DNA of 64,000 bases, taken from NCBI RefSeq assembly GCF_020857975.1, contig NZ_JACWUO010000002.1, positions 310,001-374,000 on the forward strand, written 5' to 3'. A program made the translations under genes and the position numbers. Source of the stretch: Stenotrophomonas rhizophila. Lineage in GTDB: Bacteria; Pseudomonadota; Gammaproteobacteria; Xanthomonadales; Xanthomonadaceae. Shown piece by piece: positions 8,932 through 17,970 of the stretch (position 1 is its first letter; every line of letters starts with the position of its first letter). The notes under the pieces are model-generated. The model was not told the origin of the DNA. It made no database searches and was given only the letters and a program-made list of their open reading frames with translations.

Positions 8932-9393
8932 ATGAACGTCCTGCGCGCTGCCGTGTGCCTGATCCTGTTGTCGTCCGCTATGGCGGCATCGGCCCAGGCG
9001 CCGAACGAATGTCCATCCCTGCCTGCCAGCAGCGGCCTGCAATGGCAGCAACAGGCACAAGCCGATTTCATCCTGTGCAAGGCCAGCACCAGCGATGGCC
9101 GCGAAGTGCTCAGCCTGATGCTCAGCACGCGCGACCCGGCGCTGCCGCTGAGCCGCCCGCTGCGCCAGGAAAAAGGCGGTTTCGCCGGCGAAAGCCTGTA
9201 CTGGTACCAGCCCGACCTGGGCGGCCAGAAGCCGCCGGGCTACGACACCCGGCGCATCACCGTAGTCAAGTACGACAAGAACCGCTATGCGCAGATCGCC
9301 CTGTATGCCGGCGATGCGCAGGAACTGGGCACGCTGCAGACCCTCACCCAGGGGATGAACCTGAACCCGACGGCGGTTGCCGCAGGGCGCTGA
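8932..9393 (+). CDS. Exported protein of unknown function, 153 aa
   Basis: No recognised domain. ATG 8932 follows GGGGGAAAGC. Residues 1-22 are a signal peptide ending AASAQA. The mature part has only two cysteines (in NECPSLP and FILCKAS), which could form one disulfide, and alternates polar and hydrophobic segments as a small beta-rich periplasmic protein would. It stands alone between aqpZ and the second pirin, convergent with the latter. Confidence 0.75.
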   Translation: MNVLRAAVCLILLSSAMAASAQAPNECPSLPASSGLQWQQQAQADFILCKASTSDGREVLSLMLSTRDPALPLSRPLRQEKGGFAGESLYWYQPDLGGQKPPGYDTRRITVVKYDKNRYAQIALYAGDAQELGTLQTLTQGMNLNPTAVAAGR

Positions 9394-9443
9394 GAGGGCC
9401 GGGGCGGTGCCTGCGCACCGCGCGGGAACATCGGGCATCACGT

Positions 9444-9470
9444 GGTTGCCGGCCAGCGGCCGGCATTACC
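9444..9470 (-). repeat. SMAG-type GTAG hairpin at the end of pirin 2
   Basis: Stem GCCGGCC-AGC-GGCCGGC (9448-9464). Read on the minus strand the head is GTAATGCCGG, one base changed from the usual GTAGTGCCGG, and it directly abuts the TAG stop of the pirin gene in the sense direction. Confidence 0.75.
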
Positions 9471-10321
9471 TAGAACCGGCCTTCCTGGAAATCCACGAAG
9501 GCCTGCATCAGTTCCTGCTTGGTGTTCATCACGAACGGGCCGTGCCGCATGACCGGCTCGCGCAGTGGGCGCCCAGCAACCAGGATCAGCCGCGCACCGT
9601 CGGCCCCGGCCTGCAGCTGCAGCAGCTCGCCGCCGCCGAGCACCGCCAGTTCCTGGCGCGCCACCGGCCGCGCATCGGCATCCTGCCCCACCGTCATCCC
9701 GCCCTCGAACACATAGGCGAACGCGTTATGGCCCGGCGGCAACCGATAGTCCCATCCGGTGTGCGCGGCCAAGGTGATGTCCAGGTAGAGCGGATCGGTG
9801 GCCGGCTGCACGATCGGGCCGGTGGTATCGCCGACCTGGCCGGCGATCACCTTGACCTGCACGCCGTCGGCCGGCGTGGCCTGCGGAATGCGCTCCGGGG
9901 CGAATTCCTGGTACTTCGGCGCGGTCATCTTGTCGCGCGCCGGCAGGTTCACCCACAGCTGGAAGCCGCGCATCCGCCCCGATTCCTGCTCGGGCATCTC
10001 CGAATGCACCAGGCCGCGGCCGGCGGTCATCCACTGCACGCTGCCCGGGGTGAGCAGCCCTTCGTTGCCGTGGTTGTCCTGGTGCCGCATGCGCCCGTCG
10101 AGCATGTAGGTGACTGTTTCAAAGCCGCGGTGCGGGTGGCTGGGGAAGCCGGCGAGGTAGTCCTCGGCGCGGTCGGTGCCGAATTCGTCCAGCAGCAGGA
10201 ACGGGTCCAGGTCGGGCAGCGACGGCCCGCCGATCACCCGGGTCAGGCGCACGCCGGCGCCATCGGAGGTGGCCGCGCCACGGATGGTGCGCTGCACGCG
10301 CGCCGGGATTGGGCTGCTCAT
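9470..10321 (-). CDS. Pirin family protein (second)
   Basis: Bicupin, 283 residues, start ATG 10321 with GGAG six bases upstream. The metal-site region reads HPHRGFETVTYMLDG, followed by MTAGRGLVHSEMP and FQLWVNLPA, all typical of the YhhW/pirin branch; the C-terminal cupin contains the EGGMTVG turn. It shares fold and signature with the pirin at 6999 but the sequences diverge widely, so these are separate subfamilies rather than a recent duplication. The stop TAG touches a SMAG repeat. Confidence 0.9.
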   Translation of the reverse strand: MSSPIPARVQRTIRGAATSDGAGVRLTRVIGGPSLPDLDPFLLLDEFGTDRAEDYLAGFPSHPHRGFETVTYMLDGRMRHQDNHGNEGLLTPGSVQWMTAGRGLVHSEMPEQESGRMRGFQLWVNLPARDKMTAPKYQEFAPERIPQATPADGVQVKVIAGQVGDTTGPIVQPATDPLYLDITLAAHTGWDYRLPPGHNAFAYVFEGGMTVGQDADARPVARQELAVLGGGELLQLQAGADGARLILVAGRPLREPVMRHGPFVMNTKQELMQAFVDFQEGRF

Positions 10322-10568
10322 GTTGACTCCAGCGAAAGGAAACCAGGAACAAGATGGGCGCACCCGCCGTGGCCGCCAACCGCCATGCCCGCAACCGATT
10401 GTTCCAGCGGTGACGTGCGCATGCCGCGCACGGCCGCCGTGTCCGCTTTCCCGCCCCACCCGCGTTGCGCACTACGACCAAAGTACTAGCGGCAAGACCC
10501 CGTCTTTGCATTGACCCGATCGGTGCCAAGGCAGACTCTTACGGTGATATTCAGGGAGACGCAATCTC

Positions 10569-12650
10569 ATGAAAGGTTTTTCCAAGCTGGGCTGGGCCGC
10601 GCTCGCGCTGCTCGGCGCGTTCTGTCTGGGAACGGTGGCACTGCGCCGGGGCGAGCACATCAACGCCTTGTGGATCGTGGTGGCCGCCGTCTCCATCTAC
10701 CTCATCGCCTACCGCTTCTACAGCCTGTTCATCGCCGACAAGGTGATGCAGCTGGACCCCACCCGGGCTACCCCGGCGGTGCTCAACAACGACGGCCTGG
10801 ATTACGTCCCCACCAACAAGCATGTGCTGTTCGGGCACCACTTCGCCGCCATCGCCGGGGCCGGGCCGCTGGTCGGGCCGGTGCTTGCCGCGCAGATGGG
10901 CTATCTGCCCGGCCTGCTGTGGCTGGTGGTTGGCGTGGTGCTGGCCGGTGCGGTGCAGGACTTCATGGTGCTGTTCATCTCCAGCCGCCGCAACGGCCGC
11001 TCGCTGGGCGACCTGGTCCGCGAAGAGATGGGCCAGGTGCCCGGCACCATCGCGCTGTTCGGCGCGTTCCTGATCATGATCATCATCCTGGCCGTGCTGG
11101 CGATGGTGGTGGTCAAGGCGCTGGCTGAAAGTCCGTGGGGCATGTTCACGGTGATCGCCACGATGCCCATCGCAATCATGATGGGCGTGTACATGCGCTA
11201 CATCCGCCCCGGCAAGATCGGCGAGATTTCGGTGGTGGGCCTGATCCTGCTGCTGCTGGCCATCTGGTACGGCGGCAAGGTCGCCGCCGATCCGGTCTGG
11301 GGCCCGGCCTTCACCTTCACCGGCGTGCAGATCACCTGGATGCTGATCGGCTACGGCTTCGTCGCTTCGGTGCTGCCGGTGTGGCTGCTGCTGGCGCCGC
11401 GCGACTACCTGTCCACGTTCCTGAAGATCGGCACCATCGTGGCGCTGGCGATCGGCATCCTGATCGTGATGCCCGAGCTGAAGATGCCGGCGCTGACCCA
11501 GTTCGCTGCCAGCGGCGATGGACCGGTGTGGAAGGGCGGCATGTTCCCGTTCCTGTTCATCACCATCGCCTGCGGCGCGGTGTCCGGTTTCCATGCGCTG
11601 ATCGCCTCGGGCACCACGCCCAAGCTGCTGGCCAATGAACGCCACATGCGCTACATCGGCTACGGCGGCATGCTGATGGAATCGTTCGTGGCGGTTATGG
11701 CCCTGGTGGCAGCCTCGATCATCGATCCGGGCATCTACTTTGCAATGAACAGCCCGGCGGCGGTGATCGGTGCCGATGCGGCCTCGGCGGCGCATTACAT
11801 CACCACCACCTGGGGCTTCACCATCACCCCCGAACAGCTGGAGGCGACCGCAGCGGCGATCGGCGAACCGACCATCCTGCACCGCGCCGGCGGCGCGCCC
11901 ACCCTGGCGGTCGGCATCGCGCAGATCCTGCACCAGGCCATCCCCAGCGGCAGCAACGCGATGATGGCTTTCTGGTACCACTTCGCGATCCTGTTCGAAG
12001 CGCTGTTCATCCTCACCGCGGTCGATGCCGGTACCCGCGCCGGTCGCTTCATGCTGCAGGACCTGCTGGGCAACTTCATCCCGGCCCTGAAGAAGACCGA
12101 GTCGTGGACGGCCAACATCATCGCCACCGCCGGCTGCGTGGCGCTGTGGGGCTACCTGCTGTACACCGGCGTCAAGGATCCCTTCGGCGGCATCCAGACC
12201 CTGTGGCCGCTGTTTGGCATCTCCAACCAGATGCTGGCCGGGATCGCGCTGATGCTGGGCACGGTGGTGCTGTTCAAGATGAAGCGCGACCGCTTTGCCT
12301 GGGTCACCGCGGTGCCGGCGGTATGGCTGCTGATCTGCACCACGTATGCGGGCCTGATCAAGATCTTCGACAAGAACCCGGCCCAGGGCTTCCTGGCCCA
12401 GGCGCACAAGTTCCAGGATGCGATCGCCACCGGCACCATCACCGCCCCGGCCAAGAGCCTGGAGCAGATGCAGCAGATCGTGGTCAATGCCTACGTCAAC
12501 ACCGGGCTGACCGTGCTGTTCCTGTTCGTGGTGTTCTCGATCCTGGCCTATGCGATCAAGACGATCGTCGTTGCCCGCCGCAGCCCGCAGCGCAGCGACC
12601 AGGAAACCCCGTACGTGGCGCTGCAGCCGCACCAGATGGCGGACCTGTAA
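10569..12650 (+). CDS. cstA: Carbon starvation protein A (CstA), pyruvate/peptide transporter
   Basis: Inner-membrane transporter of the CstA/BtsT family, 693 residues with about 16-18 hydrophobic helices. Hallmarks visible are the [12 protein letters not shown] start, [21 protein letters not shown], and [20 protein letters not shown] segment (residues about 337-351). The family imports pyruvate or peptides when carbon is scarce. Start ATG 10569 lies after AGGGAG. TAA shares one base with the ATG of the next gene (TAATG), so it is an operon with the small YbdD protein. It is divergent from the second pirin, leaving 247 bp of shared upstream region. Confidence 0.95.
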   Translation: MKGFSKLGWAALALLGAFCLGTVALRRGEHINALWIVVAAVSIYLIAYRFYSLFIADKVMQLDPTRATPAVLNNDGLDYVPTNKHVLFGHHFAAIAGAGPLVGPVLAAQMGYLPGLLWLVVGVVLAGAVQDFMVLFISSRRNGRSLGDLVREEMGQVPGTIALFGAFLIMIIILAVLAMVVVKALAESPWGMFTVIATMPIAIMMGVYMRYIRPGKIGEISVVGLILLLLAIWYGGKVAADPVWGPAFTFTGVQITWMLIGYGFVASVLPVWLLLAPRDYLSTFLKIGTIVALAIGILIVMPELKMPALTQFAASGDGPVWKGGMFPFLFITIACGAVSGFHALIASGTTPKLLANERHMRYIGYGGMLMESFVAVMALVAASIIDPGIYFAMNSPAAVIGADAASAAHYITTTWGFTITPEQLEATAAAIGEPTILHRAGGAPTLAVGIAQILHQAIPSGSNAMMAFWYHFAILFEALFILTAVDAGTRAGRFMLQDLLGNFIPALKKTESWTANIIATAGCVALWGYLLYTGVKDPFGGIQTLWPLFGISNQMLAGIALMLGTVVLFKMKRDRFAWVTAVPAVWLLICTTYAGLIKIFDKNPAQGFLAQAHKFQDAIATGTITAPAKSLEQMQQIVVNAYVNTGLTVLFLFVVFSILAYAIKTIVVARRSPQRSDQETPYVALQPHQMADL

Positions 12651-12874
12651 TGGGTACCGAACTGGTCACCGTCGGCCAGTACCAGGCGCACCGCCGCTTG
12701 TGGCGGCGCCTGGTGCAGACCGCGCGCCTGTGCTGCGGCATTCCCGACTACGACAACTACGTGCGCCACGTGCTGGAGAACCATCCCGACCGGGTGCCGA
12801 TGGACTACAAGACCTTCTTCCGCGAACGCCAGGAAGCGCGTTACGGCGGCAGGAACGGTGGGCGCTGCTGTTGA
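12650..12874 (+). CDS. YbdD/YjiX family small protein (CstA partner), 74 aa
   Basis: Small cytoplasmic protein almost always found directly after cstA-type genes. The signature is complete: [19 protein letters not shown] and [18 protein letters not shown] overlaps the cstA TAA by one base, so translation is coupled. Its likely role is to assist or regulate CstA; in E. coli YbdD is needed for CstA-dependent pyruvate uptake. The C terminus ends GGRCC. Followed by a strong terminator. Confidence 0.93.
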   Translation: MGTELVTVGQYQAHRRLWRRLVQTARLCCGIPDYDNYVRHVLENHPDRVPMDYKTFFRERQEARYGGRNGGRCC

Positions 12875-12896
12875 GCGCGATGGCATCTGAAACGCA

Positions 12897-12926
12897 AACG
12901 GCGGCGCGAAAGCGCCGCCGTTTTTT
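12897..12926 (+). terminator. Rho-independent terminator of cstA operon
   Basis: Stem AACGGCGGCGC/GCGCCGCCGTT (12897-12907 / 12912-12922) with GAAA loop and a run of six T (12921-12926). Confidence 0.92.
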
Positions 12927-12968
12927 CATGGCTACACCCGGTTGTGGGCCGGCTCCATGAGCCGTACC

Positions 12969-13120
12969 CGGTAGTGCCGGCCGCTGGCCGGCTCCAGGCG
13001 AAACCGTGGGCTCACGAGGAGCCGGCCAGCGGCCGGCTCCTCGCGATGCAGGACGAAGGAGGAGCCGGCCAGCGGCCGGCACTACCCGATTCGCATACCG
13101 ACCAACGGTCGGTATCTACC
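12969..13120. repeat. Cluster of four SMAG/REP hairpins
   Basis: Four related hairpins in 150 bp: a plus-oriented GTAGTGCCGGCC unit at 12971-12995; a symmetric unit without a GTAG head at 13016-13044; a minus-oriented unit at 13069-13086; and a minus-oriented unit of the other subtype (CCGACC-AAC-GGTCGG stem) at 13094-13120. The last one supplies the TAG stop codon of the following minus-strand gene. This accounts for the whole gap between the cstA operon and that gene. Confidence 0.8.
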
Positions 13121-14093
13121 GCCGCACCAGCAGGTGCTTGGCCATCATCCCGTGCAAGCGGCCGATGCCGCGGGCCAGGTGCAGGGTGGCGAACAGCAGC
13201 AGCACCCCGGCCAGCGCCAGCAGCGGCGTAGCCCACAACGACAGCACCTGGTCGCCGTTGAGGTAGATGCCCGACACCTCGCCGGTGAACAGGACCGCCA
13301 CCGGCGCCCAGATCAAGCCCAGCGACAGCGACAGCAGCGTGGTGGCGATGCTGAAGTAGACGATGCCCAGCGGCAGCATCAGCACGAAGTACAGCAGGGT
13401 CAGCCAGGTGCGGCCATCGGTGAACATGTCCCCGATCCGCTGCAGCCAGCTGCGGCTGCGGTCGGCATAGGTCGGCCGGCGCGGCATGCGCTCGCCCAGC
13501 AGGGCTTCCACCAGCCGGCCTTCCAGCAGCGCCAGGCCGCGCACCGAGCCGAAGAACAGCACGGCGACCGGGATACCGATGATCAGGATCATCAGGCCCA
13601 GCGACAACGACAGGCCGGTGACCACCCAGGTGAAGAAGAACGTGCCGGTCGCCAGCGACAGCAGCATGTAGAACAACGCGCCATAGGTGCGCGCCTCCAG
13701 CGCCACGCCGAAGAAGCGGGCCAGTGCCGGGCGCGGCCTGGGCGCGGCCTGGGCCTGTGCCGGCGCGGCGGCGGCAACACCGGGTGCAACGTGGCGCTGC
13801 GGCGCGGCACCGGCACCGGGCGTGCGCAGCGCGCGGTTCACCGTGATCTCGGTTTCACGGTAGATCTCGGCCACTTCGTCGGGCGCACCGTAGCTGCCGG
13901 CCACCCCGGCAATCACCTCGGCCTCGCTGCGGCCGGGCTGGGCGGCCAGTTCCGCACGCAGGTATTCCTCGGCGTCGTACAGGGCGTCCTGCACCATCGC
14001 CGGGTCGGCGTCGTGCAGGGCCGCGCGCAGCTGCGCCAGGTACTCGGGAATGGTGGTCGGCAAGGCCCGACCGGCCGCGGACGCGATGTTCAT
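13116..14093 (-). CDS. HAAS-domain membrane protein, probable PadR-coupled sensor
   Basis: 325 residues. The N-terminal 90 residues resemble HAAS/DUF1700 domains: MPE-like YLAQLRAALHDADPAMVQDAL followed by AEEYLRAEL and GAPDEVAEIYRETE. An Ala/Pro linker leads to a membrane part with at least four long hydrophobic segments (around 140-185 and 235-310), like the putative-sensor membrane domain paired with PadR regulators. Its ATG overlaps the TGA of the PadR gene by four bases. It is likely the regulated partner of that PadR and may modulate an envelope or sensing process; no enzyme motif is visible. The stop codon CGG-TAG is part of a SMAG repeat head. Confidence 0.8.
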   Translation of the reverse strand: MNIASAAGRALPTTIPEYLAQLRAALHDADPAMVQDALYDAEEYLRAELAAQPGRSEAEVIAGVAGSYGAPDEVAEIYRETEITVNRALRTPGAGAAPQRHVAPGVAAAAPAQAQAAPRPRPALARFFGVALEARTYGALFYMLLSLATGTFFFTWVVTGLSLSLGLMILIIGIPVAVLFFGSVRGLALLEGRLVEALLGERMPRRPTYADRSRSWLQRIGDMFTDGRTWLTLLYFVLMLPLGIVYFSIATTLLSLSLGLIWAPVAVLFTGEVSGIYLNGDQVLSLWATPLLALAGVLLLFATLHLARGIGRLHGMMAKHLLVRR

Positions 14094-14455
14094 TCAATTA
14101 CCCCTTGCAGAACGGAATCGACGGAATCACGGGTGGCGCGCCAGGCGGCAGTCCACTGCCTGAGCACCTCATGGCCCGTGTCATTGATGCGGTAGTAACG
14201 TCGCGGCGGACCGGCCATCGACGGTTCGACATGGCTCTCCAGCAACCCGGCCCCCTCCAGGTTGCGCAGCACCGGGTACAGCGCGCTCTGCTTGCCGCTC
14301 AGCACGCCCTCGCCAACCCGCTCCAGCTCCTTGGCGATCAGGTACCCGTACAGCGGCTCGCCGGCCTTGGCCAGCACCGCCAGCAAGGCCAGCGACACCG
14401 TGCCGGAGCTGAGTTCTTTCTGGAACTTCTTCAGATGGGCTTCGAGGTCGCTCAT
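14090..14455 (-). CDS. PadR family transcriptional regulator
   Basis: 121 residues, the normal size of the short PadR class. The winged helix contains GTVSLALLAVLAKAGEPLYGY, KQSALYPVLRNLEGAGLLESH and the wing motif GPPRRYYRIND, all diagnostic. The ATG at 14455 is seven bases after GGAG; the earlier in-frame TTG overlaps that site and is rejected. It is the first gene of a two-gene operon with the HAAS membrane protein, a common arrangement in which the regulator represses its own operon. A palindromic candidate operator lies right upstream. Confidence 0.93.
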   Translation of the reverse strand: MSDLEAHLKKFQKELSSGTVSLALLAVLAKAGEPLYGYLIAKELERVGEGVLSGKQSALYPVLRNLEGAGLLESHVEPSMAGPPRRYYRINDTGHEVLRQWTAAWRATRDSVDSVLQGVIE

Positions 14456-14466
14456 CGCGTTCTCCA

Positions 14467-14491
14467 ACTAGCGTGGAGTCAACACTAGTGT
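14467..14491. promoter_or_regulatory. Candidate PadR operator
   Basis: ACTAGCGT (14467-14474) and ACACTAGT (14482-14489) form an inverted repeat with one mismatch and seven bases between; the second half is itself within the perfect palindrome ACACTAGTGT (14482-14491). It starts 12 bases upstream of the padR ATG, where autoregulation is expected, in the region shared with the divergent cyclophilin gene. Confidence 0.5.
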
Positions 14492-14605
14492 GAAGTGAGC
14501 TATAGCGAACGTGCCGTTAGTCACCGTGCCGCTGGGCATGGCCCGCTGGCGGTGGCCGGCACGATGTGGGCACAATCGGCCGATACCTTCCTGAACGGGT
14601 CTGCC

Positions 14606-15505
14606 ATGTCGCCATCTCGTCCCGCCCTGCTCGCCCTCGCCCTGGCCTGCCTGCTGCCCTCCCTGGCCAATGCGGCCACGCCCTACCGCAGCCCGCAGCA
14701 GATCCTGGATGCCTCGCCGGCCAGCGACTGGCGCACGCCGGACCCGGCCAACCTGTTGTATCTGAACCTGGACGGTGGGCGGGTCACCATCGAGCTGGCG
14801 CCGGCGTTCGCGCCGCGGCACGTGGCCAACATCCAGACCTTGGCCGGCGAACATTTCTGGGACGGGGAGAGCATCTACCGCGCGCAGGACAACTTCGTGG
14901 TGCAGTTCGGCGATGCCGATGCCGACGATGCAGCCAAGGCCAAACCGCTGGGCAGTGCCCAGCGCAAGCTGCGGGCCGAGTTCGAGCGCGACAGCAAGGG
15001 GCTGAAGATCAGCGTGCTGCCCGACCGCGATGGCTGGGCCGACCAGACCGGGTTCGTCGATGGCTTCCCGGTCGGGCAGGACCGGCAGGCCGGCAAGGCC
15101 TGGCTGGCGCATTGCTACGGCATGCTCGGCGCCGGCCGCAACAACGAGGAAGACAGCAGCATCGGCGCCGAGCTGTATGTGGTCACCGGGCAGTCGCCGC
15201 GCCAGCTGGACCGCAACATCACCGTGGTCGGCCGGGTGCTGCAGGGCATGGAACTGTTGAGTGCGCTGCCGCGTGGACCGGCCCCGATGGGTTTCTACGC
15301 CGATGCCGCGCAACGCACGCCGATCCGCTCGATCCAGCGTGCCAGCGATGTGCCGGCCAGCGAGCGGCCGCCGCTGCAGGTACTGCGCACCGATTCGAAG
15401 ACCTTCGCCGATACGGTGGAAGCGCGGCGCAACCGCGTCGATGATTTCTACAAGCGCCCAGCCGGGCATATCGACCTGTGCAATATCCCGGTGCCGGTGC
15501 GGTGA
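14606..15505 (+). CDS. Periplasmic cyclophilin-type peptidyl-prolyl isomerase
   Basis: 299 residues with signal peptide [17 protein letters not shown]. The cyclophilin core begins near residue 50 with [23 protein letters not shown], and continues with [29 protein letters not shown], the usual FHR and FMIQGGD region in altered form. The catalytic Arg of the FxRV motif is present as YRAQ, so the enzyme may be active although the lids are longer than in PpiA. ATG 14606 lacks a strong ribosome binding site. It is divergent from the PadR operon and single. Confidence 0.85.
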   Translation: MSPSRPALLALALACLLPSLANAATPYRSPQQILDASPASDWRTPDPANLLYLNLDGGRVTIELAPAFAPRHVANIQTLAGEHFWDGESIYRAQDNFVVQFGDADADDAAKAKPLGSAQRKLRAEFERDSKGLKISVLPDRDGWADQTGFVDGFPVGQDRQAGKAWLAHCYGMLGAGRNNEEDSSIGAELYVVTGQSPRQLDRNITVVGRVLQGMELLSALPRGPAPMGFYADAAQRTPIRSIQRASDVPASERPPLQVLRTDSKTFADTVEARRNRVDDFYKRPAGHIDLCNIPVPVR

Positions 15506-15583
15506 GGAGGAGATAACCGACGCGTCAGCGGTTTGATTGTCCGCCTGGGAGGGATCACGCGTGCGGTTGGAGCAGGCAACAGC

Positions 15584-15610
15584 AGCCGAGCATGGCTCGG
15601 CGCTACCCAG
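15584..15610 (-). repeat. SMAG-like GTAG hairpin near the end of the EamA gene
   Basis: Read on the minus strand: GGGTAGCGCCGAGCC followed by the complementary arm GGCTCGGC around a two-base centre (15584-15609). It lies 14 bases after the TAG of the minus-strand transporter gene, in the sense direction. Confidence 0.55.
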
Positions 15611-15623
15611 TGGTCGGCGCGGC

Positions 15624-16505
15624 CTACCGCCGCTGCGACGCCGCTACGCTGCCCAGGATCAGCACGCCGGCCACGATCATCGGCCCGGTCACCGGTTCGC
15701 CCAGGAACAGCCAGGCAAACAGCGCGCCGAACATCGGCACCAGATAGGTGACGGTGGAGGCGCGGGCCGGGCCGATGCGGGCGATCAGGCGGTAGAACAT
15801 CAGGAACGCCAGCCCGGTGCAGACCACGCCCAGGGCGATCGCGCAGATCCACGACAGCGTCGGGACCGGTGCGCTCGGCCAATGGGTGAGTGCCATCGGC
15901 ATCAGGACCAGGGCCGCGCAGCCCAGGGTGGCGCCGGCCGATGCCGCCGGCGGCAGCCCGGTCATATGGCGCTTGACCAGGTTCACCCCCAGCCCGTACA
16001 GCAGGGCCGCCATGGCGCCAGCGATGACCGCCGCGCCGATGCTCAGGCCCGACACCTTGGCCGTGGCCAGTACCACCACGCCGGCAAAGCCGACCAGCAG
16101 GGCGATGGCGCGGCGCATGCCGATCTTCTCACCGAAGAACAGGAAGGCCATCAGCGCGGCAAACAGCACCGTCATCGCATTGCAGATCGCACCGATCGCC
16201 GCCGGTGCGCGCTGCGCCGCCCAGGCGAACAGCACGAACGGAATGGCCGAATTGATGATGCCGATCGGCGCCAGCCACAGCCAGCGCCGCGCCGGGAACT
16301 GCGCGCGGGCTTGCCACAGGAACGGCAGCAGCACCAGCGCGCCCAACAGCAGCCTTATTTCCACCAGCGCATACGGGCCGAACGCCGGCACGGCCACGCG
16401 CATGAACAGGAACGAGCAGCCCCAGATCGCGCCGAGCACGGTCAGCTCCAGCGGGGTGCGCCAGTCGCGCTCGACCAGCGCCCCGGCCAATGGCGCCCCG
16501 CTCAT
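15624..16505 (-). CDS. EamA/DMT family transporter (first of two)
   Basis: Ten-helix drug/metabolite exporter, 293 residues. Two EamA repeats are visible: the first starts LGAIWGCSFLFMRVAVPAFGP and the second around AAVIAGAMAALLYGLGVNLVKR; both end with the typical FGEKI/FLGEPV segments. The ATG at 16505 has GGAGG five bases upstream. It is divergent from a LysR gene, so that regulator probably controls it. The substrate cannot be inferred. Its stop codon is again CGG-TAG. Confidence 0.88.
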   Translation of the reverse strand: MSGAPLAGALVERDWRTPLELTVLGAIWGCSFLFMRVAVPAFGPYALVEIRLLLGALVLLPFLWQARAQFPARRWLWLAPIGIINSAIPFVLFAWAAQRAPAAIGAICNAMTVLFAALMAFLFFGEKIGMRRAIALLVGFAGVVVLATAKVSGLSIGAAVIAGAMAALLYGLGVNLVKRHMTGLPPAASAGATLGCAALVLMPMALTHWPSAPVPTLSWICAIALGVVCTGLAFLMFYRLIARIGPARASTVTYLVPMFGALFAWLFLGEPVTGPMIVAGVLILGSVAASQRR

Positions 16506-16642
16506 GACTGCCTCCCGGGCAAGCGGCAGATGCGTGGCTGGGGGGCATGGGCGGACGGCAACATGGGAAAGCTCCGGGGGACAGGGACACAGCATCGGCC
16601 TACCTGTGCGCCCCCGCAAGCGCGTAGTATCCGGGCAAGCCA

Positions 16643-16655
16643 CAAATATGATTTG
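16643..16655. promoter_or_regulatory. Palindrome in EamA/LysR intergenic region, candidate LysR site
   Basis: CAAAT-ATG-ATTTG is a perfect 5-3-5 palindrome, AT-rich in an otherwise GC-rich 160-bp divergent region. It contains the T-N11-A type spacing expected of LysR sites only loosely. It overlaps an in-frame upstream ATG of lysR (16648), supporting the downstream start at 16666. Confidence 0.4.
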
Positions 16656-16665
16656 GGTCTCGACC

Positions 16666-17592
16666 ATGATCCTGCGCCCTGCCCTGCTGCCCGCGCTGGG
16701 GGTGTTCGCGGTCGCCGCGCGCCACCAGAATTTCGCCCACGCTGCCGAGGAGTTGCACCTCACCGCCAGTGCGGTCAGCCACCATGTGCGCAAGCTGGAA
16801 GACCTGCTGGGCACGATGCTGTTCCAGCGCCACGCGCGCGGGGTGCGGCTCACCGCCGAAGGCCGCCAGTTGGCCGATGCGGCCGCCGCGGCGCTGAGCG
16901 ATCTCAACGCGGTGGCCGGCAACCTGCACCCGCAGGCCGATATCGTGCCGCTGCGGATCACCACCATCCGTTCGCTGTCGTATTGCTGGCTGGTGCCGCG
17001 GCTGGCGCGTTTCACCAGCGCGCACCCGCAGGTCCGCATCGAACTGCAGACCAGCACCGAGCTGGTGCGCTTCGACGAGAACGGGCCGGAGCTGGGCATC
17101 CGCTATGGCCTGGGGCAATGGCCGGGGCTGCGCGCCCATCCGCTGATGGACGACGAGCTGTGCCCGGTGGCGTCCCCGGCACTACCCGGCGTGGCCGCGC
17201 TGCGCGAGCCGGCGCAGATCGCCACCCTGCCGCTGATCAGCGACATGTCGCCGCAGGGCTGGCGCGACTGGTTCCGCGCCGCCGGGGTGCGCAGCCTGGA
17301 ACTGCCGTCGCTGCATTCCTTCAGCGACAGCACCGATGCGATGCGCGCGGCGGTGTACGGGATCGGCGCGGTACTGGCGCGCAAGCACATCGCCCAGCCC
17401 TACCTGCAACGCTATGAGCTGGTGCGCCTGCCCGGGCCGGCACTGAAGGCACGCTACAGCTACTACGTGGTGCACGCCGAGCACCGCCCGCTCAGCCCGA
17501 CCGCGCTGGCCTTCATGGACTGGCTCAAGCGCGAGGCGCTGGACGAGCGCACGCCGATCCCGGCACTGCCGGAGGAACTGCTGGGCCGGTGA
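16666..17592 (+). CDS. LysR family transcriptional regulator (GcvA-like)
   Basis: 308 residues. The N-terminal winged helix-turn-helix reads LPALGVFAVAARHQNFAHAAEELHLTASAVSHHVRKLEDLLG, typical of the GcvA/AmpR branch, followed by LFQRHARGVRLTAEGR. The effector domain covers about residues 95-300 (IRSLSYCWLVPRLARF, ELGIRYGLGQWPGL). ATG 16666 is taken as start; ATG 16648 in frame would add six residues but lies in a palindrome. The divergent EamA exporter is its probable target. Confidence 0.92.
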   Translation: MILRPALLPALGVFAVAARHQNFAHAAEELHLTASAVSHHVRKLEDLLGTMLFQRHARGVRLTAEGRQLADAAAAALSDLNAVAGNLHPQADIVPLRITTIRSLSYCWLVPRLARFTSAHPQVRIELQTSTELVRFDENGPELGIRYGLGQWPGLRAHPLMDDELCPVASPALPGVAALREPAQIATLPLISDMSPQGWRDWFRAAGVRSLELPSLHSFSDSTDAMRAAVYGIGAVLARKHIAQPYLQRYELVRLPGPALKARYSYYVVHAEHRPLSPTALAFMDWLKREALDERTPIPALPEELLGR

Positions 17593-17669
17593 ACGCGATC
17601 CATCGCGCGCTCGTCACCCGCCGTTGTCCGGGCACTGGCTAGGCTGAAGCTTCCTTCCCCACAGGGCGC

Positions 17670-17969
17670 ATGCCAATGGCCATGTTGCGACTCCGAATCA
17701 CCGGCAGCGAAGACGATGCGCGTGCCATCACCGACCTGCTGCAAGGCATCGAGGGCATCGAGCACATCGAGGAAACCGATGACCTGATGCCGCACATGGA
17801 CGACGACGACTCCAGTTCGGCCGGCCTGTCCGACGACATCGGCCCGGGCATCCACGAACTGGAAGTGGAAGTGGGCAACGCCCATACCGCCCAGCGCGTG
17901 CGCGATGCGGTGCAGGAACTGGCGCTGGAGCTGGATGTGTTCGTCGAGTACGAACACGACGAAGGCTGA
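17670..17969 (+). CDS. Acidic small protein of unknown function, 99 aa
   Basis: No known family recognised. A strongly acidic protein with a run of four Asp in the middle (HMDDDDSSSAG). Predicted beta-alpha-beta pieces (MLRLRITGSEDDARAITDLL, ELEVEVGNAHTAQRVRDAV) suggest a small ferredoxin-like or ACT-like fold. ATG could be 17670, 17676 or 17682. It is convergent with the DUF4349 lipoprotein gene, separated by a long perfect hairpin. Confidence 0.7.
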   Translation: MPMAMLRLRITGSEDDARAITDLLQGIEGIEHIEETDDLMPHMDDDDSSSAGLSDDIGPGIHELEVEVGNAHTAQRVRDAVQELALELDVFVEYEHDEG

Positions 17970-17970
17970 T

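Noticed and set aside
10471..10490. ACGACCAAAGTACTAG upstream of cstA as a possible activator site
   Set aside because: It contains only a short palindrome and I could not match it to a named consensus with confidence.
10551..12632. 693-codon minus-strand frame opposite cstA
   Set aside because: Mirror frame of cstA with extreme His/Asp/Gln composition.
12969..13120. Regularly spaced hairpins that look a little like a CRISPR array
   Set aside because: Units vary in sequence and orientation, spacers are not constant, and no cas gene is present; they are SMAG repeats.
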